Source of the DNA: Sphingomonas sp. LY29
Lineage (GTDB): Bacteria; Pseudomonadota; Alphaproteobacteria; Sphingomonadales; Sphingomonadaceae
Direction of reading: 5' to 3'
Assembly (NCBI RefSeq): GCF_035593985.1
Contig: NZ_CP141587.1
Span: 186,001-250,000, forward strand
DNA: 64,000 nt
Shown here: positions 32,628-41,854 of the stretch, in pieces
Layout: each line of letters opens with the position of its first letter
How positions within the stretch are numbered: the first letter of the stretch is position 1
Position numbers and translations under genes: made by a program
The notes under the pieces: model-generated
What the model was told of the DNA's origin: nothing
Seen by the model: only the letters and a program-made list of their open reading frames with translations
Databases searched by the model: none

Positions 32628-32725
32628 TCCTTCGGCCGGCGCCCCGCACGACCACCGGCGGTCCGGCGACGACGCCGAGCCGCTGGCGCAGCGGGACCGG
32701 AATTATCGCGATCATCACCGTCGCC

Positions 32726-33295
32726 GTGTCGGCAATGGCGATGGTCGGCGGGCTTGATTATTTCATCATGCTGCTGGGGTTCATCCCGGCGCGACTGTCG
32801 GGGCTGATCGAGCTTCCGGGAGTTCCGGCGCTGCTGACGCCCTTCACCTCGACCGTCGTTCACGGCGGTTGGCTGCACCTGGGCATCAACATGTTGATGC
32901 TGATGATCGTCGGCCCGCAGGTCGAACGAGTGGTCGGCACCGGTGGGTTGGTCGCGGCCTATGTCGCGGGCGCGGTCGCGGCGGCTACGGCGCAATATTT
33001 CGTCGATCCCGCGAGCAACATCCCGGTGATCGGCGCGAGCGGCGCGATCAGCGCGCTGTTCGGCCTCTATGCCATCTTCTTCGGCACCCCGAAGCCATTC
33101 ACCCAGAATGTGCGACTCAATCGCTGGATACACATCGCCTGGCTGCTCGCGGCCTGGGTGGTGATCCAGCTGATGACCGGCGCGCTGGCGGGCGGGCAGG
33201 GGATGCTGCTGGCGATCCCGGCGCATATCGGCGGCTTCGTCGCGGGCCTCGCGCTCCACCGGCCGCTGCTGCTGTGGCGTTACCGCAAAGCATGA
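32726..33295 (+). CDS. Rhomboid-family intramembrane serine protease
   Basis: The protein has about six membrane segments with the rhomboid catalytic dyad: Ser in IGASGAISALFG (about residue 101) and His in IPAHIGGFVAGL (about 166). The L1-loop segment VHGGWLHLGINMLML is also typical. It cleaves membrane proteins within the bilayer. Its substrate is unknown. The annotated GTG at 32726 cuts into the first hydrophobic segment (IIAIITVAVSAMAMV). The frame is open back to a CTG at 32624 that overlaps the greA stop as CTGA, and this may be the real start, giving 34 more residues. Its stop overlaps the next gene by four bases. Confidence 0.85.
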   Translation: MSAMAMVGGLDYFIMLLGFIPARLSGLIELPGVPALLTPFTSTVVHGGWLHLGINMLMLMIVGPQVERVVGTGGLVAAYVAGAVAAATAQYFVDPASNIPVIGASGAISALFGLYAIFFGTPKPFTQNVRLNRWIHIAWLLAAWVVIQLMTGALAGGQGMLLAIPAHIGGFVAGLALHRPLLLWRYRKA

Positions 33296-34350
33296 GCCGC
33301 GAGCGGTTCCGCTTCGGCCGGTTCACGCTCGATCCCGCCGATCGCCGACTGACCGACGATGGCGCGCCGATCGATCTCAACGCCCGCTACCTCGACGCGC
33401 TGATCCTGCTGCTTCGCGAGCAGGGGCGCCTGGTCGCCAAGGACCGCTTTATGGCCGAGGTGTGGCGCGGAATCCCGGTCACCGACGAGGCGCTGACGCA
33501 GTGTATCAAGTCGTTGCGGCGACTGCTCGGCGACAATGCCTCCGCCCCATCGTTCATCGAAACGGTGCCCAAGCACGGCTATCGATTCATCGCACCGGTG
33601 GAGTGGGACAAGGGCGAAATCCTTTCGGCTCCTCCTGCGGTCGGCCGGCAGGGCTGGGGCGAGACGGCGCGACTGACAGCGGCGGGGACGCTCGGTGGAG
33701 CGATCGCGGGCGCGGTCGGTGGACTGTTCTACGGCGCGTCGGCAGCGGTCGAGCCGGGGGTCGGGGCAAGCTCGTCGATCGTCGTGCTGACCTTGCTGAC
33801 CATTCTGCTTGCAGCGATCGGTGCGGCGGGGGTGAGTGGCGGGATCGCGCTTGCCCGCCGATGGGTCGAGCGGCCCGGTCCCTGGTTGATGGTCGGCGGC
33901 GCGGCCGGCGGATTGCTGGTCGGCGCAATCACCAAGCTGATCGGGCTCGACGCCTTTCGCTTGCTGTTCGGGACCGCGCCAGCCGATTTTGCCGGGGCGA
34001 CCGAAGGCGCGCTGCTTGGCTGGGGCGTGGGTCTTGGTGCCATGCTTGCCGCTTCAGAAATTGCGTCGCAATCGGCGCGGCGCGCGATCGTGCTGTCGGG
34101 GGCGATCGGCGCGGCAATGGGGCTGGCGATCACCGCGCTCGGCGGGCGGATCATGGGTGGTAGCCTGGCCGCGCTCGCCAGCGAATTCCCGCAATCGCGG
34201 CTGCAACTGGGGTCGATCGGCCGCCTGTTCGGCGAGGCCGGGTTCGGACCGATCAGCCTGGCCACGACCGCCGCGCTCGAAGGTGCGCTGTTCAGCGCTT
34301 GCGTCGTCGGTGCGCTGGCGATTTCGGCGAGGCGATCGAGCAGGCGCTAG
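33292..34350 (+). CDS. Winged-helix (OmpR/PhoB-type DNA-binding) protein with multi-pass membrane domain
   Basis: Residues 1-95 form an OmpR-type winged helix (ARYLDALILLLREQGRLVAK, CIKSLRRLLGDN, FIETVPKHGYRFIAPV), as in ToxR/CadC regulators. The remaining 250 residues are glycine- and alanine-rich with about six or seven hydrophobic segments. This differs from ToxR/CadC, which have a single span and a periplasmic sensor. It is probably a membrane-tethered transcriptional regulator. The signal and targets are unknown. It is coupled to the rhomboid gene by an ATGA overlap, which suggests, without proving, that the protease might process it. Its TAG is shared in a CTAG with the convergent DUF4170 gene. 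Confidence 0.78.
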   Translation: MSRERFRFGRFTLDPADRRLTDDGAPIDLNARYLDALILLLREQGRLVAKDRFMAEVWRGIPVTDEALTQCIKSLRRLLGDNASAPSFIETVPKHGYRFIAPVEWDKGEILSAPPAVGRQGWGETARLTAAGTLGGAIAGAVGGLFYGASAAVEPGVGASSSIVVLTLLTILLAAIGAAGVSGGIALARRWVERPGPWLMVGGAAGGLLVGAITKLIGLDAFRLLFGTAPADFAGATEGALLGWGVGLGAMLAASEIASQSARRAIVLSGAIGAAMGLAITALGGRIMGGSLAALASEFPQSRLQLGSIGRLFGEAGFGPISLATTAALEGALFSACVVGALAISARRSSRR

Positions 34351-34571
34351 GCGGTAGGGGGCGTTTCCGGTTCGAGCAGCCGGTGGAGATGCACGACGAC
34401 ATATTTCATTTCGGCGTCATCGACGGTTCGCTGGGCCGAGGAGCGCCAAGCCTCTTCGGCGTCGGCGTAATTGTCGAACAGGCCGACGAGATCGACCGCG
34501 TTGAGATCGACGAAATCGAGACCCTGGGGATCCTTGACCCGACCGCCGAATACCAGATGAAGCTTGCTCAT
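34347..34571 (-). CDS. DUF4170 domain protein
   Basis: This 74-residue protein matches DUF4170 along its whole length. The start MSKLHLVFGGRVKDPQGLDF and the core AWRSSAQRTVDDAEMKYV followed by VHLHRLLEP are characteristic. It is soluble, with no signal peptide. No function has been assigned that I know of. It converges on the winged-helix gene, sharing the four bases CTAG. Nothing recognisable precedes it within the 54 bases before the next operon. Confidence 0.85.
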   Translation of the reverse strand: MSKLHLVFGGRVKDPQGLDFVDLNAVDLVGLFDNYADAEEAWRSSAQRTVDDAEMKYVVVHLHRLLEPETPPTA

Positions 34572-34625
34572 GGCCGGCCCGCTAGCATCAATCGACGCAT
34601 TTGCGAACCGGCCATTTTCGTAACG

Positions 34626-35096
34626 TCAGTCGGTCTTGCGCACGGTGCCGAGTGCGGCCTGGCCCGAGGTCTTGGCGGCTTCGCCGATGCCCTTGAGGAT
34701 CGACTGGATGGCATCGCTGCCCGCGTCCTTGGTCAGGTTGAGTTCTTCAAGCTTTCCTTTTCCGGCTTCCTTGGCGGCATCGACTGCAGCGCGAGCGGTG
34801 TCGCTGATGCGGCCGCCGACATTGCCGAGCAATTTGTCTTCGGCGCGGGTCTTGGGAAGAAAAGCGGCGATGAGCGCGCCGAGCGCAAGCCCGCCGCCCA
34901 GTGCGAGAAGCGGTGCCTCGCCGATGCCTTCCTTGGTCTTGGCCTTGGCGGCCGAAGCCGAGCTTCGCGCCGAATCATAGGCGTCGATCGCGCGCTCGCG
35001 GGCGCCGTCGATCAGATCTTCGGTCCGATCGCGGATCGTCGCCGGCTTGGCCGAGCCAGCCTTCGTGTCGGTGCGGTTGGTCTGATTGGCGGTCAT
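34626..35096 (-). CDS. YqjD/DUF883-like membrane-anchored small protein (operon gene 4)
   Basis: This 156-residue protein has an amphipathic, charged N-terminal half (RDRTEDLIDGARERAIDAYD), one glycine-rich hydrophobic span (LLALGGGLALGALIAAFL, about residues 62-79) and a helical tail. This plan resembles the YqjD/ElaB group of inner-membrane proteins that bind ribosomes in stationary phase, though the match is by layout rather than strong motif. It is the last gene of a four-gene unit. Its ATG overlaps the stop of the preceding gene by four bases. Confidence 0.7.
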   Translation of the reverse strand: MTANQTNRTDTKAGSAKPATIRDRTEDLIDGARERAIDAYDSARSSASAAKAKTKEGIGEAPLLALGGGLALGALIAAFLPKTRAEDKLLGNVGGRISDTARAAVDAAKEAGKGKLEELNLTKDAGSDAIQSILKGIGEAAKTSGQAALGTVRKTD

Positions 35097-35500
35097 GTTG
35101 CCTTCTCCGTTTTTGGCTTGCGTCGCGAGGGGGAGCGCGGACGCGGCCGGGTCGATGTTGGTTGGGTGTTCGTGTCGTTCAACGCGGGCGACGGCTCGTT
35201 GGGTTCATCCTTTGACGTCATGGCGTCGTAGAAATGGACCGCTGCGTCCTTGATCGGCTTGCGCGCGAGCAGGAGTGCGAGCGCAGCGACGACGCCGCCA
35301 GCCGCGGCCGGGCGGCTACGCACCGCATCGACCGCCTCTTCCGCGAGATCAGCGCCCTTGTTCTTGGCCTTTTCCCACGCCTCCGTGGCGAGTGTCTTTG
35401 GGGCGAGACGCTGCTGCAGCAGCTGGACGGTCTCGACCATCTCCGCCTTCGCGCGCTCCGCCTCGATCCGAGCGGCGATCATTTTCGGCGTGTCGTTCAT
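35093..35500 (-). CDS. DUF3618-like small membrane protein (operon gene 3)
   Basis: This 135-residue protein begins MNDTPKMIAARIEAERAKAE, with a coiled-coil N-terminus that includes VQLLQQRLAPKTLATEAW. A single membrane span follows (AAAGGVVAALALLLARK, about 66-82), then a basic, Pro/Arg/Ser/Thr-rich tail. It resembles DUF3618 proteins, which accompany holin-like and YqjD-like partners in alphaproteobacteria. The ATG at 35500 is chosen because upstream residues are arginine-rich and lie in the previous gene. It overlaps genes on both sides by four bases, showing strong translational coupling. Confidence 0.75.
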   Translation of the reverse strand: MNDTPKMIAARIEAERAKAEMVETVQLLQQRLAPKTLATEAWEKAKNKGADLAEEAVDAVRSRPAAAGGVVAALALLLARKPIKDAAVHFYDAMTSKDEPNEPSPALNDTNTQPTSTRPRPRSPSRRKPKTEKAT

Positions 35501-35832
35501 TTGCCGGCCGCCAGCTTGTTGCGGGCGATGAGGGCCAGCAGGCCAGCGAGGCCGAAGGCAAGCAACGTCGCGACGGCGCCGCCGGCGACGGGGCCGATGA
35601 GGGTCGCAAGTCCGAGCGCAATCGTCATGAAGAGCACGACGGTCCCGGCGACGACGCAAAGCAGCGCCGCCGCCAGCAGGCCCGCGGGGGCCTTGATCCG
35701 ATCCGCCTTAGCCTCCGCGCTCGCCTTGACGTAGCCGACCTCGGCACGGGCGTAGGCCTTGCCCTGGTCGACGAGTGTCGAGAAGAGTTCGCCGACCGAG
35801 CGGTCGTCCTGATCAATGCCCCCGCTGTCCAT
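35497..35832 (-). CDS. Phage-holin-family (YqjE/DUF1469-like) membrane protein (operon gene 2)
   Basis: This 111-residue protein has a short soluble N-terminus (VGELFSTLVDQGKAYARAEV) and two strong membrane spans (about residues 50-73 and 78-103). This is the plan of the YqjE or Actinobacterial-holin-X family, which despite its name is a general inner-membrane protein, not a lysis protein. It lies three bases after the preceding gene and overlaps the next by four. The operon order (YqjD-like, YqjE-like, DUF3618-like, YqjD-like) suggests a joint envelope-stress role. Confidence 0.78.
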   Translation of the reverse strand: MDSGGIDQDDRSVGELFSTLVDQGKAYARAEVGYVKASAEAKADRIKAPAGLLAAALLCVVAGTVVLFMTIALGLATLIGPVAGGAVATLLAFGLAGLLALIARNKLAAGK

Positions 35833-35835
35833 GTT

Positions 35836-36336
35836 CTAGCCTTGCTTGTTCTTGTCCTGGTCGAGACCGGACTTGACCAGCCGAACCAGTGCGAAGCCAA
35901 GCACGGCCGCGCCAGCCAGCGCAACGCCCGGGCTTTTGCGGACGAAGTCGCGCGTATCCTCGATCAGTTCGTCGGCGTTCTTCGTCGCCAGCTTGTTGGC
36001 GACGTCGTCGATCGCGGTCGCGGCCTTGCGGGCGTAATCGCCATATTCTGCGCCAAGGCGCTCATCGATCCCGGCGGCGGTATCGCCGACCATGCGCGAG
36101 ACATTGGCAAGCGCTTCCGACGAGCGTTCGAGGCCCTGGCCGACGAAGCCGCGTGCCTTGTCGGCGGCCTGGCCAGACAATTTGTCGGTTCCGCTGCGCA
36201 GCGACTCGACGGCCTTGCTGCGCGTGCTGTTGGTGTTGGTGGGTTCGCGCACGATCAGTTGCTCCTCACGTTCGGTGGTCGAGGCGCCCGCGACGATGCT
36301 GTCGGTGCCCTCGGGAAGTTCGTTGGTGTTCGCCAT
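35836..36336 (-). CDS. YqjD/DUF883-like protein (operon gene 1)
   Basis: This 166-residue protein has a Thr/Asn-rich start, a long helical middle with FVGQGLERSSEALANVSRMV and DVANKLATKNADELIEDTRD, then RKSPGVALAGAAVLGFALV as a single C-terminal membrane span. The RKSPGxALAGAAxLGFALxR ending closely follows DUF883/YqjD proteins. It is the first gene of the four-gene unit. AAGGAG lies about 9 bases before the ATG, and a probable EcfG stress promoter lies at 36360-36384. Confidence 0.75.
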   Translation of the reverse strand: MANTNELPEGTDSIVAGASTTEREEQLIVREPTNTNSTRSKAVESLRSGTDKLSGQAADKARGFVGQGLERSSEALANVSRMVGDTAAGIDERLGAEYGDYARKAATAIDDVANKLATKNADELIEDTRDFVRKSPGVALAGAAVLGFALVRLVKSGLDQDKNKQG

Positions 36337-36359
36337 CGCTCATTCTCCTTTGCTCACTC

Positions 36360-36384
36360 AACACGGCAGCCGGTGGGTCGTTCC
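36360..36384 (-). promoter_or_regulatory. Probable EcfG (general stress response) promoter of the YqjD-like operon
   Basis: On the minus strand GGAAC (36380-36384) and TGTT (36360-36363) are separated by 16 bases. The alphaproteobacterial EcfG consensus is GGAAC-N16/17-CGTT, so only the first base of the -10 differs. The -10 lies 24 bases before the start codon. Small YqjD-like envelope proteins are plausible members of that regulon. Confidence 0.5.
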
Positions 36385-36398
36385 GGCTCCATGCAAAG

Positions 36399-36426
36399 TT
36401 GCACCCTTGTCGCCGCGCCGTATAGG
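36399..36426 (+). promoter_or_regulatory. Sigma-70-type promoter of eno
   Basis: TTGCAC (36399-36404) and TATAGG (36421-36426) with a 16-base spacer. The boxes match those seen ahead of tRNA-Asn. Transcription would start near 36433, leaving a leader of about 58 bases before the eno ATG. The promoter is divergent from the EcfG-type promoter 15 bases away. Confidence 0.5.
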
Positions 36427-36478
36427 GGCGTCAGCAGCGCCGACCGATTGCGGCCGCCGCTTCATCGAATTTGCTTGA

Positions 36479-37780
<1,302 letters not shown>

Positions 37781-37783
37781 CCA

Positions 37784-37800
37784 CCCGGAAAAATTCCGGG
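37784..37800 (+). terminator. Hairpin after eno, weak terminator candidate
   Basis: CCCGGAA-AAA-TTCCGGG is a perfect seven-pair stem starting three bases after the eno stop. No T-run follows, so it may reduce rather than stop transcription into ftsB, or protect the eno mRNA end. Confidence 0.35.
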
Positions 37801-37854
37801 AATCGCGAGATAAAGCGCTTGCCTTCATGGCGTCTTTCTGATTCTTGTAACGAT

Positions 37855-38166
37855 ATGGCCAACGGCACCAAAAGCATCGGATTGATCCGCCGCGCGATGT
37901 GGCCCGCGGTGGCGCTTGTCATCGTCGGGACCTTTGCCGGCCATGCGATTGCTGGGCCCAACGGACTGTTTGCCTGGCGCGGCTATTCGCAGGACCTTGG
38001 CAAGCGTCAGGTCGAGCTGGCGAGCCTGGAGGCCGAGCGCGATCGGCTTCGCCATCGCTCGGCGTTGCTCGATCCGCGCAAGGCCGATCCCGACATGGCC
38101 GACGAACTGGTCCGCCGCGACCTTGGCCTCGTTCGCCCCGACGAGGTCATCCTTCCGCTCGAATAG
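37855..38166 (+). CDS. ftsB: Cell division protein FtsB/DivIC family
   Basis: This 103-residue protein has a short cytoplasmic start, one membrane span (MWPAVALVIVGTFAGHAIAG, about residues 15-34) and a periplasmic coiled coil (QVELASLEAERDRLRHRSAL). It ends with ADPDMADELVRRDLGLVRPDEVI, the conserved FtsB tail. FtsB joins FtsL and FtsQ in the divisome that activates septal wall synthesis. The ATG at 37855 is chosen because upstream in-frame sequence lies inside eno. The eno-ftsB-pdhA order supports the assignment. Confidence 0.9.
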   Translation: MANGTKSIGLIRRAMWPAVALVIVGTFAGHAIAGPNGLFAWRGYSQDLGKRQVELASLEAERDRLRHRSALLDPRKADPDMADELVRRDLGLVRPDEVILPLE

Positions 38167-38206
38167 GCGCGCGCCGCCGCCACCGTTCGATCCGGCGTTC
38201 GGTCGG

Positions 38207-38236
38207 TTGCCTTTGCCGTAACGGCAACCCTATAGG
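38207..38236 (+). promoter_or_regulatory. pdhA promoter with overlapping palindromic operator
   Basis: TTGCCT (38207-38212) and TATAGG (38231-38236) with 18 bases between them form a promoter-like pair. Inside the spacer lies the perfect odd palindrome TTGCCGT-A-ACGGCAA (38213-38227). An outer pair GGTTGCC/GGCAACC encloses it, and the -10 sits in the palindrome CCCTATAGGG. This nested symmetry suggests a repressor operator. The regulator is not identified. Confidence 0.45.
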
Positions 38237-38267
38237 GCGCGTGACACGATGACATGTGGAGAGTGAT

Positions 38268-39320
38268 GTGGCTCGAACCGCCAAGAAGGCCGTGACCGAA
38301 GCGTCGGCACCGCCGCCCAACCGCGAACGCCCGGCCGAGCCGACCCGCTATCAGGCGTCGAAGGACGAGCTGCTCGACTTCTACAAGCAGATGCTACTTA
38401 TCCGGCGCTTCGAGGAGCGGGCGGGGCAGCTGTACGGGCTGGGGCTGATCGGCGGCTTCTGCCACCTCTACATCGGTCAGGAAGCGGTCGCGGTCGGGCT
38501 GCAGAGCGCGATGAAGGTCGGGCGCGACAGCGTCATCACTGGCTATCGCGACCATGGCCACATGCTCGCCTATGGCATCGATCCCAACGTCATCATGGCC
38601 GAACTCACCGGCCGCGCGGCAGGGATTTCCAAGGGCAAGGGCGGTTCGATGCACATGTTCAGCGTCGAGCATGGCTTCTACGGCGGGCACGGCATCGTCG
38701 GCGCGCAGGTCTCGCTCGGCACCGGGCTCGCGTTCAAGCACCAATATGCCAAGGATGGCGGCACCTGCCTTGCCTATTTCGGCGACGGCGCGGCGAACCA
38801 GGGCCAGGTCTACGAAAGCTTCAACATGGCGAAGCTGTGGGACCTGCCGGTGATCTACGCGATCGAGAATAACCAATATGCGATGGGCACGAGCGTCGAG
38901 CGGTCGGCGTCGGAGCCCGATTTCTACAAGCGCGGCGAAAGCTTCCAGATTCCGGGCCTGCAGGTCGACGGGATGGACGTGCTCGCGGTGCGCGGCGCGG
39001 CCGAGGAAGCGATGGCGTGGACGCAGGCGGGCAAGGGGCCGATCATCCTCGAGCTGAAGACGTATCGTTATCGCGGGCACTCGATGAGCGATCCGGCCAA
39101 GTATCGCTCGCGCGAGGAAGTGCAGAGCTTCCGCGAGGGCAAGGATCCGATCGACCACGCCGCCAAGGAACTGGAATCGATGGGCGTATCGGCCGACGAG
39201 CTGAAGGCGATCGACAAGGAAATCAAGGACATCGTGGTCGCTTCCGCCAAGTTCGCTGAAGAAGCTCCCGAGCCCGAAGCGGGCGAATTGTACACCGACG
39301 TGCTGGTGGAGAATTACTGA
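38268..39320 (+). CDS. pdhA: Pyruvate dehydrogenase E1 component, alpha subunit
   Basis: This protein of about 350 residues is the thiamine-diphosphate-binding alpha subunit of E1. The TPP motif is [17 protein letters not shown] followed by [11 protein letters not shown]. Segments [20 protein letters not shown] and [11 protein letters not shown] also match the family, and [15 protein letters not shown] is the phosphorylation-loop region. The GTG at 38268 is preferred to the GTG at 38256 because GGAG lies six bases before it. Its TGA overlaps the pdhB ATG by one base. A proposed promoter with a palindrome precedes it. Confidence 0.96.
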   Translation: MARTAKKAVTEASAPPPNRERPAEPTRYQASKDELLDFYKQMLLIRRFEERAGQLYGLGLIGGFCHLYIGQEAVAVGLQSAMKVGRDSVITGYRDHGHMLAYGIDPNVIMAELTGRAAGISKGKGGSMHMFSVEHGFYGGHGIVGAQVSLGTGLAFKHQYAKDGGTCLAYFGDGAANQGQVYESFNMAKLWDLPVIYAIENNQYAMGTSVERSASEPDFYKRGESFQIPGLQVDGMDVLAVRGAAEEAMAWTQAGKGPIILELKTYRYRGHSMSDPAKYRSREEVQSFREGKDPIDHAAKELESMGVSADELKAIDKEIKDIVVASAKFAEEAPEPEAGELYTDVLVENY

Positions 39321-40711
39321 TGGGCGTCGAACTGAAGATGCCGGCGCTGTCGCCGACGATGGAAGAAGGCACGCTCGCCAAGTGGCTGGTGAAGGAAGGC
39401 GACACCGTGTCGTCGGGCGATATCCTGGCCGAAATCGAGACCGACAAGGCGACGATGGAGTTCGAGGCGGTCGACGAGGGCACGATCTCGAAGATCCTCG
39501 TCCCGGAAGGCTCCGACGGGGTTAAAGTCGGCACCGTCATCGCGATGATGGGTGGTGAGGGTGATGAGGCGGCTGAGCCAGCGGCGGCTCCGGCCCCTGC
39601 GGTCGAGCAGAAGGTGGCCGAGAGCGAGGCGCCCGAGCCGAAGCAGGTCGAGACCGGCGCGCGGCAGTTGTTCGAAGCGGCGCATCACCAGCCCGAAACG
39701 CGCGACCCCGAAGTGCCCGAAGGCACCGAGATGCGGGCGACGAGCGTTCGCGAAGCGCTCCGCGATGCCATGGCCGAGGAAATGCGCGCAGACGACCGCG
39801 TGTTCGTGATGGGCGAGGAAGTCGCGCAGTATCAGGGCGCGTACAAGGTGACGCAGGGACTGCTCGACGAATTCGGGCCGCGCCGGGTGATCGATACGCC
39901 GATCACCGAATATGGCTTCGCTGGCCTTGGTTCGGGCGCAGCGATGGGCGGGTTGAAGCCGGTCATCGAATTCATGACCTTCAATTTCGCGATGCAGGCG
40001 ATCGACCACATCATCAATTCGGCTGCGAAGACCAATTACATGTCGGGCGGTCAGATGCGCTGCCCGATCGTGTTTCGCGGTCCCAACGGCGCGGCCAGCC
40101 GGGTCGGCGCTCAGCACAGCCAGAATTACGGGCCGTGGTATGCGAGCGTTCCGGGACTGGTGGTGATTGCGCCGTATGACAGTGCCGATGCCAAGGGTCT
40201 ACTGAAGGCAGCGATCCGCAGCGACGATCCGGTCGTCTTCCTTGAGAACGAGCTGCTCTACGGACAGAGCTTCGACGTGCCGGTGCTCGACGATTTCGTG
40301 CTGCCGATCGGCAAGGCGCGGATCATGCGCGAGGGCAAGGACGTCACGCTGGTCAGCTATTCGATCGGGGTCGGGGTCAGCCTGGAAGCCGCCGACAAGC
40401 TGGCGGGCGAGGGGATCGAGGCCGAGGTCATCGACCTGCGCACGCTGCGCCCGCTCGACAAGCAGGCAGTGCTGACGAGCCTGAAGAAGACCAACCGCGT
40501 GGTGGTGGTCGAGGAAGGCTGGCCGACCTGCTCGATCGCGAGCGAGATCATCGCGATCTGCATGGAAGAAGGCTTCGACGACCTCGACGCGCCGGTGATG
40601 CGCGTGACCGACAAGGACGTGCCGCTGCCCTATGCCGCCAACCTCGAAAAGCTGGCGCTGGTCAAGGCGGACGACGTCGTCGCGGCGGCGAAGGCGGTCC
40701 TCTATCGCTGA
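39320..40711 (+). CDS. pdhB: Pyruvate dehydrogenase E1 component, beta subunit, with N-terminal lipoyl domain
   Basis: Residues 1-80 form a lipoyl domain ([17 protein letters not shown] and the lipoylated-lysine motif ETDKATMEF). An Ala/Pro-rich linker and then the E1-beta core ([38 protein letters not shown]) follow. A lipoyl domain fused to E1-beta is a known feature of alphaproteobacterial complexes such as those of rhizobia. The protein is 463 residues. It overlaps pdhA by one base and precedes a squalene-synthase-like gene by four bases. The E2 gene is not in the window. Confidence 0.97.
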   Translation: MGVELKMPALSPTMEEGTLAKWLVKEGDTVSSGDILAEIETDKATMEFEAVDEGTISKILVPEGSDGVKVGTVIAMMGGEGDEAAEPAAAPAPAVEQKVAESEAPEPKQVETGARQLFEAAHHQPETRDPEVPEGTEMRATSVREALRDAMAEEMRADDRVFVMGEEVAQYQGAYKVTQGLLDEFGPRRVIDTPITEYGFAGLGSGAAMGGLKPVIEFMTFNFAMQAIDHIINSAAKTNYMSGGQMRCPIVFRGPNGAASRVGAQHSQNYGPWYASVPGLVVIAPYDSADAKGLLKAAIRSDDPVVFLENELLYGQSFDVPVLDDFVLPIGKARIMREGKDVTLVSYSIGVGVSLEAADKLAGEGIEAEVIDLRTLRPLDKQAVLTSLKKTNRVVVVEEGWPTCSIASEIIAICMEEGFDDLDAPVMRVTDKDVPLPYAANLEKLALVKADDVVAAAKAVLYR

Positions 40712-40715
40712 GCCG

Positions 40716-41327
40716 ATGCGGGATCTCGACCTGGTCCGGCATTATTGGCCGGTCGAGTTGCGGCCCGCGTTCGATGCGCTGATGGGCATCGACGATGCGA
40801 TGGCCGACGTCGTCATGACGTCGACGCAGCCGGCGCTAGGCGCGATCCGCTTGGCATGGTGGCGCGAGGCGCTCGAGCGGCTCGACACGTCGCCGCCTCC
40901 GCCCGAGCCGAGATTAAAGGCGGTCGCCGACGAACTGCTGCCGCGCGGGATCAGCGGAAAGATGCTCGGCAGTATCGAGGAAGGCTGGGCGGCGGCATTC
41001 GAGGAGATGCCCGATCCGCGGGCGATCCGCGTGCGCGGCGAGCGGCTTTTCGCAGTCGGAGCGAAGTTGCTCGGCTGCGACGATCCCGATCTTGCCGAAG
41101 CAGGCGGAATATTCGCGCTGGGCGATGCGACACGGCGGGGGATTCTGCCGATTCCGGCGGCCCATGACGTCATCAGCGCACGGTACCCGACGAAGCTGCG
41201 GCCGCTGACGGCGCTGGCCCGATTGGGACTTCGCGATCTTCGCAACGGCCGCGACGTCGAACCCGAGGCGACGCCCGGCCGCGCCGCAGCGCTGCTGTCG
41301 CACCGATTATTCGGGACGATCGGCTGA
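40716..41327 (+). CDS. Degenerate squalene/phytoene synthase-family protein
   Basis: This 203-residue protein resembles the N-terminal part of squalene/phytoene synthases, with the hallmark IRLAWWREALERLD (about residues 44-57). The family's two Asp-rich Mg-diphosphate motifs are not recognisable, and the normal second half (ALQxxNIxRDxxED) is absent. It is therefore unlikely to make squalene or phytoene. Similar short forms occur in sphingomonads, and a eukaryotic relative, NDUFAF6, is a complex I assembly factor, which offers one untested idea. It starts four bases after pdhB and is probably co-transcribed with it. Confidence 0.72.
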   Translation: MRDLDLVRHYWPVELRPAFDALMGIDDAMADVVMTSTQPALGAIRLAWWREALERLDTSPPPPEPRLKAVADELLPRGISGKMLGSIEEGWAAAFEEMPDPRAIRVRGERLFAVGAKLLGCDDPDLAEAGGIFALGDATRRGILPIPAAHDVISARYPTKLRPLTALARLGLRDLRNGRDVEPEATPGRAAALLSHRLFGTIG

Positions 41328-41398
41328 AGCGGATTGATCTGCCGCCGCACCGGACCTAACAAGTGTAAGCCGGATCGCCCCCAATGTTGGAGGGGCCG

Positions 41399-41854
41399 AT
41401 GACTCGTTTCCTTGCCGGTGTTGCTTCCTGTTTCCTACTGATGACCGGCGCCTTCCTGCTGTGGCAGGGACGAGCGCAAGGCTCCGCCCAGTTCACGGCA
41501 CCGCCGCCGGCGCCGCGTCTAGCTGCCATGCCGACTACGGCGCCCACCTTCCTGTCGCCGATTCCGGAGGCGCCGAGCGCCGATCCCAAGAGCAGGGAAG
41601 AAAAGCGCTTCGCCCGCGCCGACAAGGACGACAACGGCCGCATCACGCTGGCCGAACTGGTTGAGCCACGGCGCAAGGCCTACGCGAAGCTCGACCTCAA
41701 TTCCGACGGGAAGCTCAGCATCGAGGAGTGGGCGGTCAAGACGATCGACAAGTTTGCCGAGGCCGACGACGACAAGAGCAAATGGCTGACCCCGGCCGAA
41801 TATGCGACCACGGCGCCGAAGCGGAAGGCCAAGCCGGCCTGCGCGTGTAGTTAG
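41399..41854 (+). CDS. Exported EF-hand domain protein
   Basis: This 151-residue protein starts with a signal-anchor-like segment ([18 protein letters not shown]), then a Pro/Ala-rich linker. Two canonical calcium loops follow, [12 protein letters not shown] and [12 protein letters not shown], and a degenerate third, [13 protein letters not shown]. It is probably a periplasmic or membrane-anchored calcium-binding protein of unknown partner. The ATG at 41399 is favoured over an ATG 15 bases earlier because GGAGG sits six bases before it. The stop overlaps that of convergent trmFO by four bases. A CACS tail has two Cys residues. Confidence 0.82.
   Translation: MTRFLAGVASCFLLMTGAFLLWQGRAQGSAQFTAPPPAPRLAAMPTTAPTFLSPIPEAPSADPKSREEKRFARADKDDNGRITLAELVEPRRKAYAKLDLNSDGKLSIEEWAVKTIDKFAEADDDKSKWLTPAEYATTAPKRKAKPACACS

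Noticed and set aside
35497..35832. Prophage lysis holin
   Set aside because: No endolysin or other phage gene is nearby; the protein belongs to the YqjE-like family and lies in an operon of envelope-stress proteins.
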